This document shows positions 7,975-15,423 of a DNA stretch of 64,000 nt, in pieces. Location: positions 1 to 64,000 of the forward strand of contig DAOTJE010000012.1 in assembly GCA_035448545.1 (NCBI GenBank). Direction: 5' to 3'. Each line of letters starts with the position of its first letter. The stretch's first letter is position 1. The notes beneath the pieces are model-generated. The model had not been told where the DNA came from. It did not search any database and saw only the letters and a list, made by a program, of their open reading frames with translations. Origin of the DNA: Anaerobaca sp035448545 (GTDB taxonomy: Bacteria; Planctomycetota; Phycisphaerae; Sedimentisphaerales; Anaerobacaceae). The position numbers were made by a program, and so were the translations under genes.

Positions 7975-8763
7975 CTACGCTTCTTCATTCCACGTTCCAT
8001 TCTTCGCGATCGTCACCCAATCGCCGTTGGCATCGGCGACCAGCGTCAGGGCCGCGCCGACGGTGGCGGCCGACTTGTACTTGTCGGCGGTCTGCCCGCT
8101 GTCGTCGCGAATCGTCGCGGCACCCGGGTCCACACGCAGTTCCTGCGCGGCCTGGACCGCGAATGCGAACTGCGTTCCCTCTGGGGCGTCGGCCGGCAAT
8201 GTGAGTGTCACCGGCTCGGTCGCACCAAGGTTTGTGTGTACGCTGCCGGACTCGACCGACAAGAGCACATCGCTGTCGGTGTGTGCCTCGATGATCTTCC
8301 GCACCCCGCCGGCACCGTGCGGGACGATGCAGTTGTGTCCCGTGCGGCAATCGGTGATCGAGACGATGTCCCCGGCCGAGGTGACGACGACGGCCAGCCG
8401 CACGTGAGGCGTCGTCGCCATGTCGGGAAAGCCGCCGTACTCGTCGGTGACCAGTGTCCCATCGGCGGTCAGATAAATGTAGATGCCCGCCTGGTTGTCG
8501 GCCAGTGCGTGGCCCGTCGAGCCGGCGTAGCTGACGAGCGTCGTGCCCCGCCAGAACTTGCCGGCCTTGACGCCGATATCGAGACCGCCTTCATCGAAGA
8601 CGCGCAGGTCGTTGGCCCGATGCGTCGCGAGGAGCAGCCGATAGAGCAGCCTGCGAAAGTGCAGGTAGTACGGCGCCGTGCCCGTCGGGATGTACTCGAC
8701 GCCGCTCTCCGTATCGGCCTGAAGGTTGAGCAGCGTATTGTCGGAAGGATAGACCTCGCCCAT
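7975..8763 (-). CDS. Putative phage tail-fibre protein
   Basis: A 262-aa protein. Its N-terminal part (MGEVYPSDNTLLNLQADTESGVEYIPTGTAPYY...) and the central run GIYIYLTADGTLVTDEYGGFPDMATTPHVRLAVVVTSAGDIVSITDCR are typical of small tail-fibre-like proteins with a beta-rich, repetitive fold. The C-terminal 90 residues look like a beta-sandwich with low complexity. No catalytic residues are visible. It would contact the host surface, inferred from position among fibre-type genes. Confidence 0.6.
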   Translation of the reverse strand: MGEVYPSDNTLLNLQADTESGVEYIPTGTAPYYLHFRRLLYRLLLATHRANDLRVFDEGGLDIGVKAGKFWRGTTLVSYAGSTGHALADNQAGIYIYLTADGTLVTDEYGGFPDMATTPHVRLAVVVTSAGDIVSITDCRTGHNCIVPHGAGGVRKIIEAHTDSDVLLSVESGSVHTNLGATEPVTLTLPADAPEGTQFAFAVQAAQELRVDPGAATIRDDSGQTADKYKSAATVGAALTLVADANGDWVTIAKNGTWNEEA

Positions 8764-8784
8764 TGTTGTCTTGTCTCCTTGTCC

Positions 8785-9570
8785 TTATGATTGATCGGAA
8801 ACGCTCAGTGTCAGCCGGCCCGTCTCGGCGTCGAACGATGCAACGTCAAGCTTCGCGGCGGGCCTGGCGGGCGCGACGACCGTCCAAGGTCCCGTCTCCA
8901 CCGCGGCGCTCGCATTGCCTGCCTCGTCGATCACCTTGACGCCGAAGCGGTACGTCCCCGACGCCAGCAACGGGCTGATCCACTCGATGGCGTCGGCGTC
9001 GAGACCGAACGGGCCGTAACCGAAGCAGCCCTTGCCGAATCCGACCGCCGCCGCCGCGTCCCAGCCGAAGTCCCCGTCGCCGAAGCGGGACATGCCGAAG
9101 CCCGCCTTGTCCTGCGGACAGGGCCAGATCGGGATCGACGCGTCGTTCAACGGCTCGTCGTAATCGATCTGCCCCGTGCCGCGATCGGAGTAGATGTTGA
9201 GCGCCGCGCCGGCAGGCAGGTTCTGGCTTCGCAGAAGGACCAGCCTGACACGCGTGCTGAGGTTCGATTGCGGACCGATCTGGCCGCCGAAATCGACGTG
9301 GGCTTCGCGAGGTTCGACCGCGACGACCTCCACACGAACGGCGGCCTCGAACGACGACGGCCCAACGACGACCATCTGCCGCTGGTGTGGATCGACCGTC
9401 ACGCCCGCCAGGCGTCTGTTGACGTACACCTGATAGAGCATGCCTTCGAGGCGGCTGCGCCATGTCACCAACACGGCACGCGACAGCGCTGCCGCCCGGC
9501 CATCGGGACCGATCCCATCGGGCAGCACGCATGCGCGGATGTCTTCGATTCCATCGCGGCAGAGCGCCAT
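8785..9570 (-). CDS. Phage structural protein with Ig/fibronectin-like C-terminus
   Basis: A 261-aa protein. The first 130 residues hold two beta-rich repeats (VTWRSRLEGMLYQVYVNRRLAGVTVDP...AVRVEVVAVEPREAHVDFG...). The middle has GFGMSRFGDGDFGWD...GFGKGCFGYGPFGLD, a Gly/Phe-rich repeat seen in some tail proteins. The C-terminus ends in a FN3/Ig-like strand pattern (GTYRFGVKVIDEAGN). No family is recognised with confidence. A tail or adhesion role is inferred from neighbours. Confidence 0.5.
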   Translation of the reverse strand: MALCRDGIEDIRACVLPDGIGPDGRAAALSRAVLVTWRSRLEGMLYQVYVNRRLAGVTVDPHQRQMVVVGPSSFEAAVRVEVVAVEPREAHVDFGGQIGPQSNLSTRVRLVLLRSQNLPAGAALNIYSDRGTGQIDYDEPLNDASIPIWPCPQDKAGFGMSRFGDGDFGWDAAAAVGFGKGCFGYGPFGLDADAIEWISPLLASGTYRFGVKVIDEAGNASAAVETGPWTVVAPARPAAKLDVASFDAETGRLTLSVSDQS

Positions 9571-9574
9571 GGCC

Positions 9575-9946
9575 TCAGCTCCTCAACTGCGTGTATGTGA
9601 TTTCGTACTCGACCACGAGGCCCGTTCCCTCGATCTGGCTACCCAGCTGCGTGAAGGCATCCATCCGCAGGTGGTCGTACGGCCGCCCGTCGGCCGTCCG
9701 CAGAGTGTGCTCAGCGCCGTCGAGGAAGCTCTCGATCGCCGCGACGCGCGCATCCATCTGCGCTCGACCGGCCGCACGGAGCGTGCCCCGCTGGCGGATC
9801 TTCCGCCCGCGCAGGCCCAGGTCGATGCTCGCCAGCCCGTCGAGACCCGCGACGGTTCGCTCGATCGACGCCCGTTCAACCGGGCCGATCGCGATCCGCA
9901 GGTCCCGCTCATCGAACAACGCTTTGCCATCCAGGGTGGTGCTCAC
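9575..9946 (-). CDS. Phage protein, unknown
   Basis: A 123-aa protein beginning MSTTLDGKALFDERDLRIAIGPVERASIERTVAGLDGLASIDLGLRGRKIRQRG. It is mixed alpha/beta with a short coiled segment and ends VVEYEITYTQLRS. No domain is recognised. It sits 4 bases ahead of the FN3-like gene, in the order expected for tail-completion or connector components. Confidence 0.5.
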   Translation of the reverse strand: MSTTLDGKALFDERDLRIAIGPVERASIERTVAGLDGLASIDLGLRGRKIRQRGTLRAAGRAQMDARVAAIESFLDGAEHTLRTADGRPYDHLRMDAFTQLGSQIEGTGLVVEYEITYTQLRS

Positions 9947-9958
9947 GAGTCCCCTCTT

Positions 9959-10615
9959 TCAGTCACGGACCAGTTTGATCGCGCCGCCGATGCGCACGAT
10001 GTCCGGCACGCCGTCGCTGCCCAGATCGATCGTCAGGCGGCAGCGCTGCCGCGCCCGCTCGAAAAGCCGGCGGTAATGGACGCTCTTGCTCCAGAGGCTC
10101 TGGCTGTCGCAGTGGCCCGCCCACATCGCAAAGACGCGGGCGATCACGGAGAACGTCGAGACGCGGCGCAGCACCTCGGTGTCGAGGATGTTCTCGACGC
10201 CGATCTCGCTGGCGGGATCGCCGGGCCGCAGGCCGAAGTGCTCGGTCAGCTCGCCCGCCGCTTCCGTCGCCTGCGGCGCGAACGTGCTGATGCGATACGA
10301 GATGTCACTGCCTTGCGGCGGTGCGACCGGATCGTCGGCGACGTCGGCCCGCAGGACGGAGACCGTCAGTTCCGTCGCGGAATCGACCGAGACGATCTCA
10401 TACGCGCCGTCCAAGGCACCGTCGGCGGACTTGAGGTGAATCACACCGCCCGCTTCAACGCGGCTGCCGACGAAATCGGCCGCCGTGTCCGTCAGCGTTG
10501 TCCCGTCCAGCGTCGCGCCGCGGCCCGACGCCAACACCTGCCAGGATGGGTGCAGTTCGCCGAACAGAATCGGCTCGCACTTCAGGATGTCCACATCGTT
10601 TGAGAATCGGACCAT
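9959..10615 (-). CDS. Phage protein, unknown (head/tail joining region)
   Basis: A 218-aa protein starting MVRFSNDVDILKCEPILFGELHPSWQVLASG. The start at ATG 10615 is preferred because AAGGCTTGGTGAC precedes it. The N-terminal 100 residues are beta-rich (AADFVGSRVEAGGVIHLKSADGALDGAYEIVSVDSATELTVSVLR), recalling small Ig-like virion decorations. The C-terminal half is helical and ends VRIGGAIKLVRD. It is the first gene after the capsid, so a head-tail connector or decoration role is possible but unproven. Confidence 0.5.
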   Translation of the reverse strand: MVRFSNDVDILKCEPILFGELHPSWQVLASGRGATLDGTTLTDTAADFVGSRVEAGGVIHLKSADGALDGAYEIVSVDSATELTVSVLRADVADDPVAPPQGSDISYRISTFAPQATEAAGELTEHFGLRPGDPASEIGVENILDTEVLRRVSTFSVIARVFAMWAGHCDSQSLWSKSVHYRRLFERARQRCRLTIDLGSDGVPDIVRIGGAIKLVRD

Positions 10616-10686
10616 GTCACCAAGCCTTCCATCTCTTGTCACATCAAGCCTAACCGTTCTGTCTCTGTCACCCCGAGCCGGCTCCC

Positions 10687-10788
10687 CTTGTCATCCCGAG
10701 CGAAGTCGAGGGATCTGGCCAGAGACCAAGCGTGTTGCGTTCGCAGCCAGATTTCTCCACTCCGCTTCGCTCCGGTCGAAATGACAAG
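10687..10788 (-). repeat. Family A inverted-arm repeat (reverse orientation)
   Basis: Both arms are clear: TGTCATCCCGAGCGAAGTCG... (10687-10720) and its near-complement ending CGGTCGAAATGACAAG (10746-10788), with a loop of 25 bases. Partial extra arms flank it at 10666-10678 and 10796-10816. It fills the 307-base gap between the capsid gene and the next phage gene. Confidence 0.7.
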
Positions 10789-10871
10789 GGCGTGGGATTC
10801 CTCGCTCGGAATGACAAAGTAATGGTTTGGGCTCTTCTGCATTGATGCCACGTCACCTCATGCACAGGATT

Positions 10872-10899
10872 GTAGGGGCGAGGCATGCCTCGCCCCTAC
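10872..10899. repeat. Family D palindrome
   Basis: A perfect 28-base palindrome: GTAGGGGCGAGGCA followed at once by its reverse complement. It lies just upstream of the family A copy, 24 bases beyond the capsid stop. Confidence 0.7.
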
Positions 10900-10922
10900 C
10901 AGGGTCATGGATGCGGCCCGCG

Positions 10923-12077
10923 TCAGTTCGTGCTCAGGTTGCGGATGAGCCCATGCGCGGCTTCGTTTCTCAGTTCGAGCGTGTACTCACCGATCAGCTC
11001 GCCGCACTCGTAGTCGCCCCCGCTGGCCAGCGGCTTGAAGTGGAAGCTGCGGCCGGTCAGAGGCAGCACGCTGATTCGCGACGAATCGAGGAACAGGGCC
11101 GCATCCTGCGGCATCCACCGCGTGGTGAGCACCCGACAAACGCCGAAGTCGCTCTCGTAGATACCCACCATGTCGGTGAACGTCTTGTCGTTCGCACCGT
11201 AGCTGCGGCTGTCCGAGCAGAAGGCATTGATCTTGCGCTTCTGGTACCCGCCGACCACGATCAGGTCCACGTTGCCGCTGCTGAGCTCCCAGATCTTTCG
11301 CAGCACGTAGTTGACTTTCGCCTCGTCGAGGTCGGTCCCCGTCGGGAAACCGCTGTCGCCGGTGCGGAAGACGTTGGACGCCAGGTGCTGGATGATTCCC
11401 TTCATCGTCCGGCGGACCGTGCCGCTGCCCTGTGGATCGACGACCGGCTTGCCGCCGTTGATGACCGTGCTCTCCAGGTCGCGAACCAGCTCGCGCAGAC
11501 GCAGTTGCTTCTGGTAGTCCATCTCGTCGGCCAGGCCGAGCTGGCGGGCCGCCATGTCGGAGCCGCTGACCTCAACCGCCTTTGTGAAGATCTGCGTGTA
11601 GTTGCCCATGCGGGCGCGATAGGTGAATCGGGCACTGGGCTTGTCGTCGCCTTCGAGGCCGGCGTTGCCGAGGATGTTGATCGCCTGCCCATCGGCCAGG
11701 TTCTCCGCGACGGTGCCGGCGTACCCGCGCAGAACCGTCAGCGTGTTGCCGTTGACCGCCGTGACGAACATCAGTTCCTCGCTGCCTTCGACCTGAATCT
11801 GATCGCCGACACGGAACCGGCTGCCGTGCGCGACGTCGAACTGCGTATCCACATCCGGATCGGTCCACGTCGCGTCGTTGATCACGTCCTTGTTGGGCAG
11901 CAGCTCATCTTCGAGCCACTCGTGATGCGTGCTGGTCGCCTCGCGCAGCGGATCGCCCAGGGCATCGAGCAGCGGTGTCTCATAGGGTGACATGATCGCG
12001 ACCATGTCGGCGACATCCTCCGCCAGTTCCGGCAGCGTCGCGCCGGCCGAGTACGTTGCTTTTCCGCTGAATGGCAT
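10923..12077 (-). CDS. Major capsid protein, SU10-type (DUF5309)
   Basis: A 384-aa protein. ATG 12077 is chosen over 12095 because CAGGAGAAACAAGC puts a ribosome-binding site at the right distance. The N-terminal motif YETPLLDALGDPLREATSTHHEWLEDELLP is the hallmark of the SU10 major-capsid family (HK97 fold). An Ig-like loop of about 60 residues (VGDQIQVEGSEELMFVTAVNGNTLTVLRGYAGT) lies within the N-terminal half. The C-terminus has the usual VLTTRWMP...ALFLDSSRISVLPLTGRSFHF. It forms the icosahedral shell. It lies downstream of portal and scaffold, the canonical head order. Confidence 0.85.
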   Translation of the reverse strand: MPFSGKATYSAGATLPELAEDVADMVAIMSPYETPLLDALGDPLREATSTHHEWLEDELLPNKDVINDATWTDPDVDTQFDVAHGSRFRVGDQIQVEGSEELMFVTAVNGNTLTVLRGYAGTVAENLADGQAINILGNAGLEGDDKPSARFTYRARMGNYTQIFTKAVEVSGSDMAARQLGLADEMDYQKQLRLRELVRDLESTVINGGKPVVDPQGSGTVRRTMKGIIQHLASNVFRTGDSGFPTGTDLDEAKVNYVLRKIWELSSGNVDLIVVGGYQKRKINAFCSDSRSYGANDKTFTDMVGIYESDFGVCRVLTTRWMPQDAALFLDSSRISVLPLTGRSFHFKPLASGGDYECGELIGEYTLELRNEAAHGLIRNLSTN

Positions 12078-12140
12078 GCTTGTTTCTCCTGACACAGGGT
12101 TCGGTTCGTTGCGTTACGGGATTCCTCAGACGGCCCGGCT

Positions 12141-12692
12141 TCACAGCACGTTCCTTCGCAGTCGGAGGTACTCCTGGAGATCGGCCCGTCTTCCCGTGCG
12201 GGCCGCCTTCGCCGCCGCTTGTTCGAGCGCGCTGCGGCCGGGCCCGGTTCGGTCGCGGACGCCGCCGGTCTTACGCGCCGTCGCCGGCTCGGGCGTCCGG
12301 CCGAACAGGTGACGCTTCTCCGCTTGGAGGCGCGTCACCAGTGCCTCGACGTCGAGGTCCGGGTCGGCCTCCATCCTGGCTTTGGCGATCAGCATGGCCG
12401 ATTCGAGATCGGTCACGCCCGCCGCCATCAGGCAGTCGGTCAGCCGGCGGTCCAGCCGCAGGCGTTCGAGGTCTTCAGACATCCGCCCGATCTGCTCGTG
12501 CGCGGCCGCCAGGCGGTCGGCCAACTCCTGCGCGCTCTTCTCGGCGCTCTGCGCCCTTCGGCGGTAGCGAATCGACTCGGTCACCGGGACCTGCTTCCTG
12601 ACGTCCCGATCACGATCCGGACGGCTCTCGGGATCGGATTGGGGATCGTCCAACTCGTGTTCCTGCTCTGCTCGTGAGCTCTGTTCGTCCAT
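12141..12692 (-). CDS. Capsid scaffold-like protein
   Basis: Preferred start ATG 12692 (GGAG nine bases upstream); ATG 12707 adds five residues. About 183 residues, highly charged (acidic then basic N-terminus), followed by a coiled coil (YRRRAQSAEKSAQELADRLAAAHEQIGRMSEDLERLRLDR). The C-terminus is Arg-rich. This profile and the position between portal and capsid fit phage scaffold proteins, which organise capsid assembly and are then lost. No protease motif is seen. Assignment is by context and composition. Confidence 0.6.
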   Translation of the reverse strand: MDEQSSRAEQEHELDDPQSDPESRPDRDRDVRKQVPVTESIRYRRRAQSAEKSAQELADRLAAAHEQIGRMSEDLERLRLDRRLTDCLMAAGVTDLESAMLIAKARMEADPDLDVEALVTRLQAEKRHLFGRTPEPATARKTGGVRDRTGPGRSALEQAAAKAARTGRRADLQEYLRLRRNVL

Positions 12693-12759
12693 CGGATGGA
12701 ACTCCATGAAACCTGTGATTGTCGTCTGTCACTGCTGTGACGATTCTCCGTGCGTGCTC

Positions 12760-14286
12760 TCACGCGGATTGGCTACTCTCGTACCCCAGCTCGCGGAGCA
12801 CCTGCTCGGCGGGCACGCCCAGCTCGCGCTTGATCTGCGCCTCCTGGAGTCTCTCGAGCAGGTTCTCGGGCAGCGGGCTGGCAAAGACGATGTCGAGGTC
12901 CCGCTCGGACGCGTCGGTCCGGTACAGGCCGGCGGTGTCGAGCATGCTCAGGACCATGCGACCGATCTGTTTGATTCCCTCGCTGTAGGTGTGACGCTTG
13001 CGTTCGTTCTTGCTGAGCATCCCCATGAAGGTCAGGCGCAGCGCCACGGCGCTGGTGAGATTGCCCAGGCGGTTTCGCAGCACGCCGGCGACCACGGGTG
13101 TCACGCCGCTGGTCTTGTCCATCGCCTCACGGATCTCCGCGATGTGCAGTTGCTCGCTGGGCGTGGCGGCGTCTCCGCCGAACTCCTCGATCGAGGCCTC
13201 GGGATTGTCCGTGCACCACATCCGCCCGGGCGCGATGGGTTTGTCCTCGAAGCCCTCGATCCCCTTGCCGAGGTACATTTTGAACGACTGGAACGTGATC
13301 CGGCTGGCCCGGTCGCTCAGCCGCGTGTTCAGTTCGTCCTGGAGCGGGATCAGAGGCTCCACATCGCTGACGCCCTCGTAGTAGTAAGGCTGGGCGATGT
13401 TCTGCACGTGCACCACCGGCAGGAACCCCCAGGGCAGCTCGCCTTCGGCGACCAGTACCTTGTCCTCGTAGCGCTGCCAGTAGCGCGCGGAGGTGATCTC
13501 GGTGACCTCAACGAGCGGCCGGGTGTCGCTTCGCTGGCCGCTGGCCGCGAGGATGCGCGACAGGAACGAGCCTTTGCGGCTGACCGTGTTCTTCTTCTGG
13601 CAAAAGTGCTGAACGTAGCACGTGATGGTGCGATAGTCGTCTTCATCCAGAACCGGCAGTGCTCTCGGCGCCTCGATCAATTCGAGATCGATCGCTCCGG
13701 CCCGTTGCAGCACGGAGGAGAGGGAGGAGGGACGGGATATGGTGGGTTCGGAGAGGGCGCTGCCGGGCCGCACGAGGCAATCGACGAACCCGTAGACGCT
13801 TCCGAGCACTGCCATGTCCTGGAAAAAGCCAAGGCCGCCGTTGGCCGCAAAAACCACCTTTAGAATCTCTTCAATTTCGCGTCGTTTTCGGCCGTCGGGC
13901 GCTTTGGATACGATGCTGATGGGCTTGCCAAACAGGAAATCCGCCGCGGCGTTCACACGCCAGGCGATGTCGTTTTCGACCACTACTTCCTTGCGCTGGA
14001 TGTCCCGCGCGATCCGGGAATCGAACGTGCCGGTCGCCGACGAATGGGTCAGGCCCGTGATGCGCGAGGGCAGGCCATACTCCTGCGCCTGCACGTAAGG
14101 CCGGCCCGACTCGTACACCTTGCGGGCCGCCGCGCTGCTGCCGGCGACGTCCACCATCGGGTTGGCGTAGTAGTCCCACAGGCGGGAGAAGTGCTTGTGA
14201 ATCTCGGCGGCGTGCACGTCCACCAGCCATTCGAGATAGTCCGCGTCGAGCCGCAGGTCGGCGAAGGCATCCAGCTCAAATCCCAT
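12760..14286 (-). CDS. Phage portal protein (SPP1 Gp6-like)
   Basis: A 508-aa protein starting at ATG 14286 (AAGGA upstream). Family features are DIQRKEVVVENDIAWRVNAAADFLFGKPI, the central GELPWGFLPVVHVQNIAQPYYYEGVSDVEPLIPLQDELNTRLSDRASRITFQSFKMYLGKGI and the C-terminal LTSAVALRLTFMGMLSKNERKRHTYSEGIKQI. Portals form the dodecameric DNA gate of the capsid and dock to the terminase. No large terminase gene lies upstream in the window, which is odd for an intact phage head module. Confidence 0.85.
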   Translation of the reverse strand: MGFELDAFADLRLDADYLEWLVDVHAAEIHKHFSRLWDYYANPMVDVAGSSAAARKVYESGRPYVQAQEYGLPSRITGLTHSSATGTFDSRIARDIQRKEVVVENDIAWRVNAAADFLFGKPISIVSKAPDGRKRREIEEILKVVFAANGGLGFFQDMAVLGSVYGFVDCLVRPGSALSEPTISRPSSLSSVLQRAGAIDLELIEAPRALPVLDEDDYRTITCYVQHFCQKKNTVSRKGSFLSRILAASGQRSDTRPLVEVTEITSARYWQRYEDKVLVAEGELPWGFLPVVHVQNIAQPYYYEGVSDVEPLIPLQDELNTRLSDRASRITFQSFKMYLGKGIEGFEDKPIAPGRMWCTDNPEASIEEFGGDAATPSEQLHIAEIREAMDKTSGVTPVVAGVLRNRLGNLTSAVALRLTFMGMLSKNERKRHTYSEGIKQIGRMVLSMLDTAGLYRTDASERDLDIVFASPLPENLLERLQEAQIKRELGVPAEQVLRELGYESSQSA

Positions 14287-14387
14287 GTCTGTCTCGTCCT
14301 TACTCTGTCGGGCCGGACAGGCCCGGCCGCTATCGGCGTTTCAAAAACCAGCGGACCGGAAATTCATGTCCGCCTCTACCCTTGGAC

Positions 14388-14521
14388 GGTGTTGCACGTT
14401 TGGTACGAAAAAAACGGCCCTTTTTCGAGGGCCGACCGTTCCAAGTCCTTGCCGCAACGGCAGTAAAAATTTTTTCAATGTCACGCGCATTTTGTCGTTT
14501 GGGTGTTGCGTGTTTGGTACC
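14388..14521 (-). promoter_or_regulatory. Pair of direct repeats flanking a terminator (possible ncRNA or leader region)
   Basis: Two near-identical motifs (GTGTTGCACGTTTGGTAC at 14389-14406, GTGTTGCGTGTTTGGTAC at 14503-14520, two mismatches) lie 114 bases apart. A minus-strand terminator sits directly inside the first. It is in the 419-base gap upstream of the portal gene. I see no protein-coding gene here. The rest of the gap up to 14612 is unremarkable. Confidence 0.35.
14407..14434 (-). terminator. Minus-strand rho-independent terminator
   Basis: On the minus strand a 7-bp GC stem (CGGCCCT and AGGGCCG) with a CGAAAA loop is followed by eight Ts. It would end a transcript that starts further right, before the portal gene. 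No gene is clearly assigned to it. Confidence 0.65.
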
Positions 14522-14612
14522 ATTTTCCGCGCTGATTCCGCGCTCCATGGACCCTCGGAAACGTCGCCCAGTGAACCCCGCCTGCCCGGCGAAGATGCAC
14601 CGGCCAGACTCG

Positions 14613-14645
14613 CCGTGAAGATATACCTAAACACCAAGTGCACCC
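14613..14645 (-). repeat. Partial family C (MITE) end
   Basis: Read on the minus strand, GGTGCACTTGGTGTTTAGG followed by TATATCTTCACGG matches the left end of the 236-bp elements at 39900 and 46319. No matching opposite end is found nearby. It abuts the left arm of the GIY-YIG-bearing repeat. Confidence 0.55.
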
Positions 14646-15118
14646 GAAGTCGAATGGGGCAGCGGAGGAATCTGGCACCGGATGGGTACGCAGTATGATG
14701 GTGTCATGCGGACGGGGAAGGTCTACTACGTGTATATCGCATCGAACCAGTCGCGCACGCTTTATGTGGGTGTGACGAACAACATCCGGCGACGAATCGC
14801 CGAGCACAAGGCAGGCGGAGTGGAGGGCTTCACTCGGCAGTACCGCATCGGAACACTGGTCTACTTCGAGCCGTTCGGCGACATTCACGCCGCCATCCGA
14901 CGCGAGAAGCAGATCAAACACTGGCGAGATGACAAGAAGCTTGCTCTCATCGCGAGCGAGAACCCCGACTGGCACGATCTGAGCGACGGTTGGTTCTGAG
15001 CCACAACTTGGCGCAATGACGAAACGGGTTGTATCCATGGCTCCTGCCTGCGAACCACGATCGCATTCCGTCCATGGCCAGACCCCTCGACTGCACTTCG
15101 TTCCGCTCGGGGTGACAA
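14646..15118 (+). mobile_element. Family A element carrying a GIY-YIG gene (copy 1)
   Basis: A degenerate left arm (14646-14683, with GGAGGAATCTGGCACCGG) and a right arm (15076-15118, GGCCAGACCCCTCGACTGC ... GGGGTGACA) enclose the nuclease gene. The arms are those of the short, empty family A repeats seen elsewhere in the window. Confidence 0.6.
14706..14999 (+). CDS. GIY-YIG nuclease family protein (copy 1)
   Basis: A 97-aa protein (MRTGKVYYVYIASNQSRTLYVGVTNNIRRRIAEHKAGG...). The VYYVYI...TLYVGVT pair is the GIY-YIG core, R25-R28 follows, and the conserved Glu is in the ...AAIRREKQIKHWRDDKKLALI segment. The length is that of small stand-alone GIY-YIG proteins. They cleave DNA in characterised relatives; the role of these small ones is not known. 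A TATGAT box lies 6 bases before the ATG, so the mRNA may be leaderless. It is 82% or more similar to the copy at 17297 by eye. Confidence 0.85.
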   Translation: MRTGKVYYVYIASNQSRTLYVGVTNNIRRRIAEHKAGGVEGFTRQYRIGTLVYFEPFGDIHAAIRREKQIKHWRDDKKLALIASENPDWHDLSDGWF

Positions 15119-15162
15119 GCAACGCAACGGGAGGGTTGCGCAAGTGCGCATGAACCACGACC

Positions 15163-15286
15163 TTGTCATTTCGACCGGAGCGAAGCGGAGCGGAGAAATC
15201 TGGCCGCGAGCTGGAAGTGCGCTTGGGCTCTGGCCAGATCCCTCGCACAGCCTGCCCTGAGCAAAGTCAAACGGGGTCGGGACGAC
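15163..15286 (+). repeat. Family A inverted-arm repeat
   Basis: The left arm is complete (TTGTCATTTCGACCGGAGCG ... GAAATCTGGCC). The right arm starts as CTGGCCAGATCCCTCG and then decays. It lies in a 424-base gap between the first GIY-YIG gene and the next CDS. A short hairpin (CAAGCCCGAAGGGCTTG) at about 15391-15408 precedes the CDS. Confidence 0.6.
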
Positions 15287-15423
15287 GCGAGGGTGGGCAG
15301 AACGGGAGAGGACGCGGACATAAGGCAAGATTTGCTGTTCAGCGCGGGGTTTCTCTGCTATCACGTAGAGATGGCGACGGGTGGCGGCCTCAAGCCCGAA
15401 GGGCTTGGGGATGGAGTCAATGA

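Noticed and set aside
9440..10603. A 387-codon plus-strand frame
   Set aside because: Antisense to three phage genes that have good starts and family-like composition.
10827..11990. A 387-codon plus-strand frame
   Set aside because: Antisense to the capsid gene, which is unambiguous.
1485..14286. Gene transfer agent
   Set aside because: Only some structural genes are present, with no terminase, tail tape measure or known GTA regulator; a decayed prophage is simpler.
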